Made by a program: the position numbers and the translations under genes. From Sulfurospirillum diekertiae (lineage in GTDB: Bacteria > Campylobacterota > Campylobacteria > Campylobacterales > Sulfurospirillaceae): a stretch of DNA of 64,000 bases. Each line of letters begins with the position of its first letter. The first letter of the stretch is position 1. The notes under the pieces were generated by a model, which saw only the letters and a program-made list of their open reading frames with translations, searched no databases and was not told the DNA's origin. Positions 1-8,162 of this stretch are shown here, in pieces. Location of the stretch: NCBI RefSeq assembly GCF_002162315.1, contig NZ_CP021416.1:2492207-2556206 (forward strand). Direction: 5' to 3'.

Positions 1-125
1 TTGAAAGATTGAATACGCTCTACATCCGAAAAACCTCTTATCTTGGCTTTCAGTACATCTAGTTTTTCCCGTGCATGATCCAACTCAGTTTCAATTTCTT
101 GTTTGTATGTTTCTATTGTGCTCAT
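1..125 (-). CDS. Coiled-coil hypothetical protein, N-terminal fragment cut by window edge
   Basis: The first 41 residues read MSTIETYKQEIETELDHARE and onward, a charged, heptad-like helix. The ATG at 123-125 follows a GGAG ribosome site on the minus strand. The rest lies outside the window. The sequence resembles the start of small cytoplasmic coiled-coil proteins of the stress-response sll1863 type, but this is only a resemblance; no function can be assigned from the fragment. Confidence 0.6.
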   Translation of the reverse strand, partial: MSTIETYKQEIETELDHAREKLDVLKAKIRGFSDVERIQSF

Positions 126-240
126 ACTATTTCTCCATAATGTTAGTAGGGTTTTCATGGGATATTCTCCCGAAAAACCTCATTCTGTAAGACTTTACTC
201 TATTTTTCAAGCCAATTGGAAGATCGCTATGTCTGTATTT

Positions 241-453
241 TTACTTTTTACTGAAAAGATACAATCCAACAACAAAACTGACAGCACCAAAAATATAATA
301 AGTCATTACTTTATCGGTATCGGCACCTGTCACAGCTTGTGTTACTTGTGAACCGATAGAGCTTGATAACTGAAACCCCCATATCGCAACACCAATTCCC
401 ACGACGGCAAGAACAAGACCTATAATTTTTGTAGCACCAAAGCCTTTTTGCAT
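241..453 (-). CDS. DUF3185 family small membrane protein
   Basis: A 70-residue protein with two predicted membrane helices (about residues 8-28 and 50-67) joined by a short polar loop rich in Ser, Thr and Gln. The pattern of a Lys-rich start, a GLVLAVVGIGVAIWG helix and a second VVGLYLFSKK helix is that of the DUF3185 family, whose role is unknown. It ends in two lysines on the cytoplasmic side. It lies in the same direction as the coiled-coil gene at the window edge, about 115 bases upstream of it, and may share stress-type expression; that is inference. Confidence 0.75.
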   Translation of the reverse strand: MQKGFGATKIIGLVLAVVGIGVAIWGFQLSSSIGSQVTQAVTGADTDKVMTYYIFGAVSFVVGLYLFSKK

Positions 454-611
454 GGTAATCTCCTATCTTTAAAAGAGCTAAAAGAACGCAGTCTTTACTA
501 CACTATACATCAATATTTCTTGTTTAGAATCTTTAAAATTCGGAGTTAAAAATGCAGGTGATTTAGAATTAAGGAAAGGAGATATGTGCCTCTTTTGAGA
601 TATTAAAAAGC

Positions 612-633
612 TTTACATGTAAAGAAGGTTAAA
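612..633. repeat. Left copy of 22-bp direct repeat flanking the TOPRIM gene
   Basis: TTTACATGTAAA followed by GAAGGTTAAA. The identical 22 bases recur at 2440-2461, in the same orientation, just after the TOPRIM gene. The first 12 bases are the palindrome dispersed through the window; the following 10 bases are shared only by these two copies. Confidence 0.85.
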
Positions 634-689
634 AGTTTAGTCCGTGTATGCTTTTTCGGAAAGATCGTGAAGTTATTTAAAGGAATTGT

Positions 690-2363
690 ATGAGTAGAAT
701 GAAGCATCTTTTAGAACCAAAAACTATCGAAAAAATAATTTCACTCAATGGCTATATTGAAATTAATAATTTAAGACAGTTGAATCTATTGGATGCCAAG
801 GCACTATCTACAAAGATGAATGACTATAACCTACCTACATTTTCTGAATCCGATATTTACAATCTATGGTGTCTTGGCTTTATTAATGCAGATGCTATTT
901 ACTCTAAAACATCTATCAATCTTCCAGATATAGAATATATTGGAAATAATTATTATGACTCAAAAGTGTATATTGATCGTAGAAAGCCTGTTGTTTTAGA
1001 AAAATATTTGAGTGCTTTTCAAAATATTCCTAAATACAACGAATCTATGAAGCTATACTTTCACCCTTACAGATGCTTTGTGCTGTATGAACTTGCTATT
1101 AAGTTTTTTAATTCTGCGGCAGTACCATCATATTTAATGCAAAATGCTGAAGGTTACGCTCAAGTGATTCAATGGCACTTAGAACGGTTTGAAAAAAGTA
1201 TGCAAAACAGTATTTCAAAAGATATTCTGAGTTATTTCAACACTTTAGTTTCTTTATCCACAATTATTGAGCCTATAACACATCGCATCGTTTATGAAAA
1301 TATTTCAATAAATTATCCCCATTCTTTTGAACAAATTACATTAGAGCTAGAAAAACTTCGAAACCAAACGATTGAATTACTTCAAGAAATTGGAGAAGAT
1401 AGACTTGTATATTACAAAAATGAGTTTTGTCAAACGGCAGCTTCTCTAGATAGCAATAATAATTTACACCTCTTAATTCGTTTAATGAGGAATAATATAC
1501 GTAGTCATTTAAAAGGGCAGATTGCAGCAGCCATGCAATTTAAAGAAGCTTCGGAAGGCTTTCGAAGAATCATGGAATTTATGTATGAAAAAGAATTTCC
1601 AGAAGAAGATGCTTGTGGTTATACAACAGTGAATCAACAACATAAAATAAAGATATATGGCCATACTAGAATTTTAGATGGTAATAAAAAAATATCAAAT
1701 TTATTTATTCGTAATTTAGGGCTAGATTTTGGGATCAAAATCAATGTTTATGTAGAGGGAGAAACGGAATTCGGCGCCGTAAAATTTGTATTTAACAATG
1801 AAAATCGTGTAGCTGTCATCAATCTACGAGGAAGTTTTGTAGAAGCAAAGGGGAAAGGCCTAGCATTTAGGGAAAGTTTACGAAAGGATATTGATATGCA
1901 GATATATAGCTTCGTTGTATTAGATGCGGATAAAGAAGATAATCTTAGAGTTGTCAAAAAAGCAGCTGAAAATGAAGATTTTTTTGGTGAATTTCTTATC
2001 TCTAACCCTGATTTCGAATACGGTAATTTATCAACAAATGAATTATGTCAGATTGTTTCTACTAATGATATTACCAAGGAGACCTTGTTGGAGAAAACGA
2101 CAGAATGTAATTCAGCGGATGACTTCTTTAAAGTTTTGTATCAGTTAAATTCCGATTTTCGAAGCACCTATAAAAAAGGCGAGGCATGGGGTGCTACTCT
2201 CGCAAAGTACCTCTTAGAATGTTATGGCGATAATGATGAAAAACCATTTGTGCATCTGGTTAAGACAATTTACCGTACATTGAATTCAAATTCTTACAAA
2301 TATGATTTTGAAAGTTTAAAAACAGATAGTATTACAGGGAGATTAACTAACAAATCCAAATAG
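690..2363 (+). CDS. Orphan TOPRIM-domain protein, OLD-nuclease-like, possible defence gene
   Basis: A 557-residue protein that I do not recognise as a whole. Residues about 350-450 look like a TOPRIM fold of the OLD-nuclease type: a beta strand INVYV leading into EGETE (356-360, catalytic Glu candidate), then a strand and LDADKED (411-417, the metal-binding DxD), then NPDFEYGN. The N-terminal 340 residues are mostly helical with no Walker A motif, so the ATPase half usual for OLD proteins is missing or very diverged. It is a single gene with its own spacing, bounded by exact 22-bp direct repeats, and is more A+T-rich than its neighbours, which fits recent acquisition. TOPRIM proteins of this type are often in phage defence; that role is inference. 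Confidence 0.6.
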   Translation: MSRMKHLLEPKTIEKIISLNGYIEINNLRQLNLLDAKALSTKMNDYNLPTFSESDIYNLWCLGFINADAIYSKTSINLPDIEYIGNNYYDSKVYIDRRKPVVLEKYLSAFQNIPKYNESMKLYFHPYRCFVLYELAIKFFNSAAVPSYLMQNAEGYAQVIQWHLERFEKSMQNSISKDILSYFNTLVSLSTIIEPITHRIVYENISINYPHSFEQITLELEKLRNQTIELLQEIGEDRLVYYKNEFCQTAASLDSNNNLHLLIRLMRNNIRSHLKGQIAAAMQFKEASEGFRRIMEFMYEKEFPEEDACGYTTVNQQHKIKIYGHTRILDGNKKISNLFIRNLGLDFGIKINVYVEGETEFGAVKFVFNNENRVAVINLRGSFVEAKGKGLAFRESLRKDIDMQIYSFVVLDADKEDNLRVVKKAAENEDFFGEFLISNPDFEYGNLSTNELCQIVSTNDITKETLLEKTTECNSADDFFKVLYQLNSDFRSTYKKGEAWGATLAKYLLECYGDNDEKPFVHLVKTIYRTLNSNSYKYDFESLKTDSITGRLTNKSK

Positions 2364-2439
2364 GGCTAAATTTTTAACTTCTTCTTCCTATTAGCCCAAT
2401 TCCTTGCATTAAATTTTAGCCAAAACCTGTATAAAACCT

Positions 2440-2461
2440 TTTACATGTAAAGAAGGTTAAA
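2440..2461. repeat. Right copy of 22-bp direct repeat flanking the TOPRIM gene
   Basis: Same 22 bases as 612-633, same orientation, 76 bases after the TOPRIM stop codon. The bases on the outer side of each repeat differ, so the match ends sharply. Confidence 0.85.
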
Positions 2462-2554
2462 CATAAACCATCTGACATTTTTTCTTTCTTTCCCCTAACC
2501 GATACCTAAGAAAACTCTGAATACAATAGAGAAATCTCTTAAAAAGGAAAGACG

Positions 2555-3340
2555 ATGTTTAAGCACCTTATCAACATTTTCATCGGGCTCAGTCTTTTTA
2601 CAACGTTTGTAAATTCAGCAGAAAAACCACTCATCGTTGGCATGGAGTTACAGTATCCTCCTTTTGAGATGAGCGACAAAGATGGAACACCCAGTGGGGT
2701 GAGTGTGGACTTAGCAAAGGCTCTGGGAAAATACCTTGGGCGCGAAGTCAAAATCGAAAATATCGCGTGGGATGGGCTGATTCCTTCGTTGAAAACTGGG
2801 AAAATTGACCTTATCATTTCTTCGATGACCATCACCGATGAGCGTCAAAAAACGATCGATTTTTCGATTCCTTATGCGCAAACTAACTTGGCGATTTTGA
2901 CCAACAAAACAAGTGGTGTGAAGAGCATCGAGGAGTTAAACCAAAAAGGTAAAAAGATTGCTGTGAAAAAAGGGACAACGGGGCATATTTATGCAAACCA
3001 ATACCTCAAAAATGCTAACCTTTTAGTCTTTGACAAAGAAAATGCCGCCGTATTGGAAGTGATTCAAGGTAAGGCAGATGGCTTTTTGTATGACCAACTG
3101 ACCATCTATAAAAACTGGGCAAATCATAAAGAGACAACCGTTGCTCTGTTAAAACCATTTCAGGAAAATCCTGAGTATTGGGGTATGGCAATTAAAAAAG
3201 GCAATGATGAATTAAGAGAGCGCGTCAATGCGTTTATCAAACAGGCTAAAAGCGACGGCACGTTTGATGCGTTATCTAAAAAGTATCTCACGGAAGCGAG
3301 AGCGACGTTTGATAAACTGGGTATTCCATTTTTCTTTTAA
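2555..3340 (+). CDS. Amino-acid ABC transporter periplasmic binding protein
   Basis: A 261-residue SBP family 3 protein. A signal peptide covers about residues 1-21 (hydrophobic core IFIGLSLFTTFVNSA). The family pattern is clear: VGMELQYPPFEM near the start, WDGLIPSLKTGKIDLIISSMTITDERQKTIDFS in the middle, and GFLYDQLTI before the second lobe. It binds a polar amino acid or similar solute in the periplasm and hands it to the permease that follows. The start ATG has AAAAAGGA eight bases upstream. The permease frame begins directly after this stop codon, so the two form one transcription unit; no ATPase gene is adjacent. Confidence 0.9.
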   Translation: MFKHLINIFIGLSLFTTFVNSAEKPLIVGMELQYPPFEMSDKDGTPSGVSVDLAKALGKYLGREVKIENIAWDGLIPSLKTGKIDLIISSMTITDERQKTIDFSIPYAQTNLAILTNKTSGVKSIEELNQKGKKIAVKKGTTGHIYANQYLKNANLLVFDKENAAVLEVIQGKADGFLYDQLTIYKNWANHKETTVALLKPFQENPEYWGMAIKKGNDELRERVNAFIKQAKSDGTFDALSKKYLTEARATFDKLGIPFFF

Positions 3341-3436
3341 GGCAAAACCATTTTACATGTAACCGATTTTTTCATCCAAGAGATTGACCAAAAAGAGAGA
3401 GTAAAAACGCACAAAAGCGTTTATATTTTTAACTTT

Positions 3437-4144
3437 GTGGTTCTTACATGCATCATTACCGCCATCTGTTATGGTATGTTTACCTCTGTCTCCTATGAGT
3501 TTCATTGGGATACGATTTATACGTATAAACAAAAGTTTATCGATGGCTTTTTCATGACCATCGTCATCTCCTTTTTTGCTTTGATTTTAAGCCTTTTTAT
3601 CGGTGTATTTTTCGCGTATGGGCAAAATTCTAAAGTCATTCTTTTGCGGTTTTTTTCGAGGTTTTACATTGAGCTTATCAGAGGAACGCCGCTTTTGGTG
3701 CAAATTTTGATCTTTTTCTATGTGTTTGCCAACAATTTGGGCTTTAACAATCGTTACATCGTGGGAACCGTCATTCTCGCGCTGTTTTCGGGGGCTTATG
3801 TGAGTGAGATTATCAGAGCGGGCATACGAAGCATTCACAAAAGTCAGTACGAATCCGCACAATCCCTTGGATTTACCCCGTTTCAAACCTATCGGTATAT
3901 CATTTTCCCCCAAGCTTACAAACGGATTATTCCGCCGCTTACGGGTCAATTTGCCTCTATCATCAAAGACTCATCCTTGCTTTCCATCATCTCGATCAGT
4001 GAGTTTACCATGAATGCCCAAGAGGTCAATGCCTACACCTACTCAACGCTAGAGAGTTACATACCCCTTGCCATTGGGTATTTGATGCTCACCTATCCTA
4101 TTTCTTTTTGGGCGAAAAAGCTTGAAGAGCGGATGAAAGACTAA
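3437..4144 (+). CDS. Polar amino-acid ABC transporter permease (HisM/GlnP type)
   Basis: A membrane permease with about five helices and the EAA loop around YESAQSLGFTPFQTYRYIIFPQAYKRIIPP, where the ATPase would dock. It pairs with the binding protein upstream. The start is uncertain. The GTG at 3437 falls inside a likely first membrane helix, and the same frame stays open back to the stop codon of the binding protein at 3340, with residues KERVKTHKSVYIFNF that look like a true cytoplasmic start. No ATG, GTG or TTG lies in that extra stretch, so either an ATT start is used or the 5' end has changed. A terminator follows at 4182. Confidence 0.85.
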   Translation: MVLTCIITAICYGMFTSVSYEFHWDTIYTYKQKFIDGFFMTIVISFFALILSLFIGVFFAYGQNSKVILLRFFSRFYIELIRGTPLLVQILIFFYVFANNLGFNNRYIVGTVILALFSGAYVSEIIRAGIRSIHKSQYESAQSLGFTPFQTYRYIIFPQAYKRIIPPLTGQFASIIKDSSLLSIISISEFTMNAQEVNAYTYSTLESYIPLAIGYLMLTYPISFWAKKLEERMKD

Positions 4145-4181
4145 TCGGTTTTTCATGTTACATGTAACGTGAAAAAGCCGT

Positions 4182-4221
4182 AAGGAAAGTAGCTTCTTGC
4201 CACTTTCCTTGCTCTATTTTT
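4182..4221 (+). terminator. Rho-independent terminator after amino-acid permease
   Basis: AAGGAAAGT (4182-4190) pairs with ACTTTCCTT (4202-4210), followed by GCTCTATTTTTTT. It ends the binding protein/permease unit and abuts the convergent TPR gene. Confidence 0.75.
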
Positions 4222-5043
4222 TTACCAAGAATCGCTGCTGGAATCACTCATACTATCACCCGAAGAACTATCATCCCATGAAGTGTCATCATTGATACCA
4301 AAGTCGTTATCTGCAAAATCAGACGAAGACGGTTGCGGGGTCGTATCGACAGGTGTCGTCGTATGCGCTCCTGCACTCGGAGGTGTTGCGTTATTATTGG
4401 CAAAGTGGTTAAACAGCGCTTCACCCGCAGCCACACCAACACCTGCGGCAAGTCCTGTCGCCAATCCAGAAGCGATGCCACTTCCCATTCCACCACTTTG
4501 TGGACCAGCAGGGTTCATAGGAGCGTTATTAGGATAGGTTGCAGTTGGAGGCGTTCCACTATTCAAGCCATTGTTGGAAGGTGTAGGCTTTCGGCTAAAG
4601 GCTGATCGAATGAGGAAAATAAAAACAAGTGCACCACCACCAAAGAGCAATGCGGTTGTCCAAGGAAAAGGTTTAGAAGAAGATGCTGCACCTTGATGCT
4701 CAGTGGACACAAACTTGGTAGCTGCCCCTATGAGTCCAAGTTTATCTTTAAGCGTTTGAACCGCTTGTGGTTTGGCAAATGGCAGTCCTGGCTCTAACTG
4801 CTCAGCCACGTTAAGTTCTGAACGCGCTTGCGTAATTTGCCCTTGGGCAGAAAGGATTTCTGCATTGACAAAGTGCGCTTTAGCGCTTTGTGGGTGTGCC
4901 TTTAAAACCTCTTCAACCATGGTATGTGCTTCACTGAGTTTACCCGCTTGCGCTGCTTCATAAACTTGGTGTATCGTTGGTTCAGCCTGTGCGAAGCTCA
5001 CCACGAAGATGAGAACTGTCAAAAATCCAAATATTTTTTTCAC
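4222..5043 (-). CDS. TPR membrane protein with Gly-rich and Ser/Asp-rich tail
   Basis: A 273-residue protein. Residues 1-20 form a signal peptide ending AQA. Residues 21-90 hold about two TPR-like helical repeats (EAAQAGKLSEAHTMVEEVLKAHPQSAKAHF). A membrane helix lies near 130-150 (ALLFGGGALVFIFLIRSAF). The rest is low complexity: Pro/Asn-rich, then Gly-rich, then an acidic Ser/Asp tail ending SSDSW. The layout suggests an anchored periplasmic TPR adaptor with a disordered cytoplasmic tail. The function is unknown. It reads in the same direction as the RND exporter upstream, 96 bases away. Confidence 0.75.
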   Translation of the reverse strand: MKKIFGFLTVLIFVVSFAQAEPTIHQVYEAAQAGKLSEAHTMVEEVLKAHPQSAKAHFVNAEILSAQGQITQARSELNVAEQLEPGLPFAKPQAVQTLKDKLGLIGAATKFVSTEHQGAASSSKPFPWTTALLFGGGALVFIFLIRSAFSRKPTPSNNGLNSGTPPTATYPNNAPMNPAGPQSGGMGSGIASGLATGLAAGVGVAAGEALFNHFANNNATPPSAGAHTTTPVDTTPQPSSSDFADNDFGINDDTSWDDSSSGDSMSDSSSDSW

Positions 5044-5139
5044 GACAACATTCCTTTAGAGGATAATATAATAATGGAATAGTAACGCAATAGTTTTAAT
5101 AGTGATTAAATAGATGTTTTACGAAATTCCGCCCTCTTC

Positions 5140-7635
5140 TTAAAGTTCTTTTATTTTAGGCGTTCCAAATGCTTTAAAGGTTATCAGCAATAACGGGGAA
5201 AGCAAAAGATCGGCAACAATGGCAACAAAGATTGTGGCGACAGTCAAAAGTCCAAACACAATGGTTGGAACGAAGTTGGATGTCACCAAAACCATAAACC
5301 CTATCACCGTCACGCCAGCGCAATAGTACATAGGATTACCAACACTTGCATGGGATCTCATCATTGTGGCAACATAATCACCATCTTTTTTAAGTTCCGC
5401 TCTAAACCGCAGATAATAATAAACGGTATTGTTCATCGCCATATCAAAAGCAATGGCAGCAATCGTGATATTCATAATATCCAGAGGTATTTTAAAGATT
5501 CCCATAATACCAAATACAATACCAATAGGGATAATATTGACAACAATCGCAATAAGCCCTATCTTAACAGACCTAAATAAAAATAAGAACATCAATCCTA
5601 GTATAGATATGGTTTCGCCCACGGTTAAAATTTGAGTCTGATAGAGTGATTGGAGCATGTTATTGTATAAAACCATCATCCCCACAATATCAAAATCACT
5701 CTCTTTTAAGCCAATTTCCCTTTCCAATCCTGCTCTTATAGTGTTGATTAACTCTTCGCGCCTGAGATCTTTTGAAGAATCTTTGATACGTATGATAAAT
5801 CGTGCTTCATCGTTTTCAATGTTAATATACGAATCTAAAAGCATGTTTTTATCTTCTTCAGGAAGCGCTTTGTAAAGAATCCCCAGCTCAAAGCTGTCCA
5901 ATCCTTGCCCATTTTTAATGATTTTTCCAACCCTTAAAAGTGTTGCAAGTGACGAGACATTTCCAACATTATCCATGCTTTCAAGAAATTTTTGGATTTT
6001 CAATATCTCTTCCATTTTTTGGTCAGTAAACCAATATTGCGCTTCACCACTTTGTTTGTTAAACTCTTCTTCAAAACTATCAAGCACGCCGCTAGGGTCT
6101 GAACTTTTTTCCGTAGACGCCTGTTTTTTGGGAAATCTTACGACCACTTCAAGTGGCGTGGTTCCACCTAAGTTTTCATCGATTTTTTTCATACCTTGGT
6201 AAATTTCTGTTTTATCTCTAAAATAATTAATCATACTATTTTCAACGACAAGCTGCGTTGTTCCAACAATGCTAAAAATGACAACAGCAAGGGAGCCCAG
6301 ATAAATTGTTTTCGGATATTTTTTGACGGTATTGGCACATGCCAATGTTAATTTTGTAAATTTGTCATACGTTAAAACAGGAGCTTTTTTCTTCAAAGCC
6401 ATCAACATTGCAGGTGAAAATACAATGGCAAAAAGGAAAGAAATACACGATGCCACTGCCATCATCCATCCAAAATTCATAACTGGAAGGATGCCACTGC
6501 TGATGAGCGACATATACGCAACGATTGAACTACACACAACAAATGACATCGGTAAAACCATTTTTTCCATCGTAATGGCGATGATCTCTTTTTGCGATAA
6601 CTCGGGATTTTTGATGTAGTTTTCGCGGTAATTGGATACAAGGTGAATGGATAAAGAGATTGCCATAATAAGTTGCATGGAGACAAAATTGGAAGAAATA
6701 ACGGTGACTTCTAACCCAAAAAGCGTGTAGAGTCCCGCCGTAATCACAACCGCCGAAAAGGCTACTGTAACGGGAATCAATACATAACGTAACTGTCTAA
6801 AAATGATCCAAAGCACTAAAATCATAATGAGAATAACCGAGATACCATACGTTTTGATGTCATCTTTGACAAAGCTAATCATGTCATCCGCAACCATCAT
6901 GACGCCGCCTAAAAAGAGCTGTCCACTGTCTTTGTGCACATCGATAATGTCTCTGACCTCTTTAATCACGCGGTGAGATTCATCTTTGACGACCTCTCTA
7001 TAGTCTTTAAACTCTTTTTGAATGTTTTTAAGTTGAAGTGATTCCTCTTTAGTGAGTTTTTCTACTTTTTGTTTATCTAAAAGCGCGTTGCGAGCTTTGA
7101 CAAACTCCATGTATTTTGTATCATCTTTTAAATTGATCAGAATGGCCGTTGTTTTAAAATCCGCACTGACAAGATTGTTTTTATAAATAGGACTTGTTGT
7201 AAATTCTTCTTGCACCATGGTCTTGTTAATATCTTTGCTTTCAAGTGTTCGTATGTCATCAATAAACTCTTTGATGGATCGTGGTGGACTCTCAAGCAGA
7301 GGAACATCCAAAATACTAACGACACTTTTTACGCTATCCACTTTTAAAAGTGCCTCTTTAAGACTTCTGATTGTATTTAGACTCTTGTCAGAAAGCATAG
7401 GCTCATTGGGCGAAAAGGAGATGACAAGATAGTCCGAACTGGTATATCGTTTGTGAATCTCTCTAGTAAGTTGAAGGTCTTTATCGTTTTCAAGGAGCAA
7501 TGTTTCAGCGGAGGCATCCACACTGAGATGCACCGCAAAATACCCAAGGAACAGCGTCGCTAAAAGCAGGATTGATAAAACGATTTTATGATTTTTGGTT
7601 ATAAAGTCCGAATACATTTCTACATATTTTTCCAC
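5140..7635 (-). CDS. RND-family exporter (MMPL/hydrophobe exporter type)
   Basis: An 831-residue inner-membrane protein with the internal duplication of RND proteins: one helix near residues 17-37, a large periplasmic domain, five helices at about 240-410, then one near 440-460, a second periplasmic domain and five more helices to the end. It is shorter than AcrB (about 1040), as is usual for the MMPL/HpnN-like exporters that move lipids or hydrophobic molecules with proton motive force. No adaptor or outer-membrane channel gene is adjacent; the TPR protein downstream may be a partner. Confidence 0.85.
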   Translation of the reverse strand: MEKYVEMYSDFITKNHKIVLSILLLATLFLGYFAVHLSVDASAETLLLENDKDLQLTREIHKRYTSSDYLVISFSPNEPMLSDKSLNTIRSLKEALLKVDSVKSVVSILDVPLLESPPRSIKEFIDDIRTLESKDINKTMVQEEFTTSPIYKNNLVSADFKTTAILINLKDDTKYMEFVKARNALLDKQKVEKLTKEESLQLKNIQKEFKDYREVVKDESHRVIKEVRDIIDVHKDSGQLFLGGVMMVADDMISFVKDDIKTYGISVILIMILVLWIIFRQLRYVLIPVTVAFSAVVITAGLYTLFGLEVTVISSNFVSMQLIMAISLSIHLVSNYRENYIKNPELSQKEIIAITMEKMVLPMSFVVCSSIVAYMSLISSGILPVMNFGWMMAVASCISFLFAIVFSPAMLMALKKKAPVLTYDKFTKLTLACANTVKKYPKTIYLGSLAVVIFSIVGTTQLVVENSMINYFRDKTEIYQGMKKIDENLGGTTPLEVVVRFPKKQASTEKSSDPSGVLDSFEEEFNKQSGEAQYWFTDQKMEEILKIQKFLESMDNVGNVSSLATLLRVGKIIKNGQGLDSFELGILYKALPEEDKNMLLDSYINIENDEARFIIRIKDSSKDLRREELINTIRAGLEREIGLKESDFDIVGMMVLYNNMLQSLYQTQILTVGETISILGLMFLFLFRSVKIGLIAIVVNIIPIGIVFGIMGIFKIPLDIMNITIAAIAFDMAMNNTVYYYLRFRAELKKDGDYVATMMRSHASVGNPMYYCAGVTVIGFMVLVTSNFVPTIVFGLLTVATIFVAIVADLLLSPLLLITFKAFGTPKIKEL

Positions 7636-7876
7636 GAAAATTTTCCATTCAATTTTAATTTTTTAAGCGTTTTGTTGGATAATTTGGAATAACTACCATT
7701 GAGTCTGCAGTATTGTTGCTTTTTCTCTCAAACATTTCGCTATTTTATTTTTTTAATTATATCTTTTTTCAAACACATTTCCTTAATTATGGTTTGACAA
7801 AACACCAAATACAAGCATATTAATCCCCTATAAAGCTCTTTTTTACTTTGACTTAGTTAGAATAATTCACCTTTTG

Positions 7877-7973
7877 CGGGGGGTATGTGACTCTGGTGTG
7901 CACCACGGCCTTCAAAGCCGATTGGGTGGGCGGTTGACCGTTTGCTGGTAGGTTCGATTCCTACACCCTCTCG
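7877..7973 (+). tRNA. selC: Selenocysteine tRNA (anticodon UCA)
   Basis: A tRNA of about 97 bases with the marks of tRNA-Sec: a long G-rich acceptor stem (GGGGGGT with ACCCTCT, including G-U pairs), an anticodon loop CTTCAAA giving anticodon UCA at 7912-7914, a long extra arm (GGGTGGGCGGTTGACCGTTTGC) and the T arm GTAGG-TTCGATT-CCTAC. The 3' end reads GCC without an encoded final A. It decodes the UGA in fdhA at 42025-42027. An integrase gene starts 190 bases downstream, which makes this tRNA the likely attachment site. The 241 bases between the RND gene and the tRNA are A+T-rich, with no other feature that I can see. Confidence 0.93.
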
Positions 7974-7984
7974 CCGTACTTCAA
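7952..7984. repeat. Candidate left attachment core in tRNA-Sec 3' end
   Basis: GTTCG, then CTACACCC, then GCC and TACTTC in the order and spacing also seen at 13197-13229. The match is imperfect (a three-base difference before CTACACCC and three shifted bases after it), so this is a candidate, not an exact att core. Confidence 0.4.
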
Positions 7985-8083
7985 TTCCAACTAATCTTAA
8001 ATACATTCAAAAACACCTAAAAATAGACACTTAAAGCTAATTCTAATCTCTATCAGTTTAAAATAACCTAAATAAGTTTATGA

Positions 8084-8110
8084 TTTTTATGTACGTTAAA
8101 AGGTACGTTT
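8084..8110. repeat. Left arm-type integrase site pair
   Basis: TTTTTATGTACGTT followed by GGTACGTTT; the two GTACGT cores are 12 bases apart. The same arrangement with the same spacing occurs at 13118-13144 near the other end. The pair sits just upstream of the integrase start, as expected for integrase arm sites or autoregulation. Confidence 0.6.
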
Positions 8111-8162
8111 CAAAACAACTGCCAAAAACGGATAAAAAAACGTATCTAAATGAGGGGCTAAA

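Noticed and set aside
103-351. An 82-residue plus-strand frame at the window start
   Set aside because: It overlaps the DUF3185 gene and the start of the coiled-coil gene on the other strand and has no family features.
3587-3949. A 120-residue minus-strand frame inside the permease gene
   Set aside because: Antisense shadow of a clear membrane protein.
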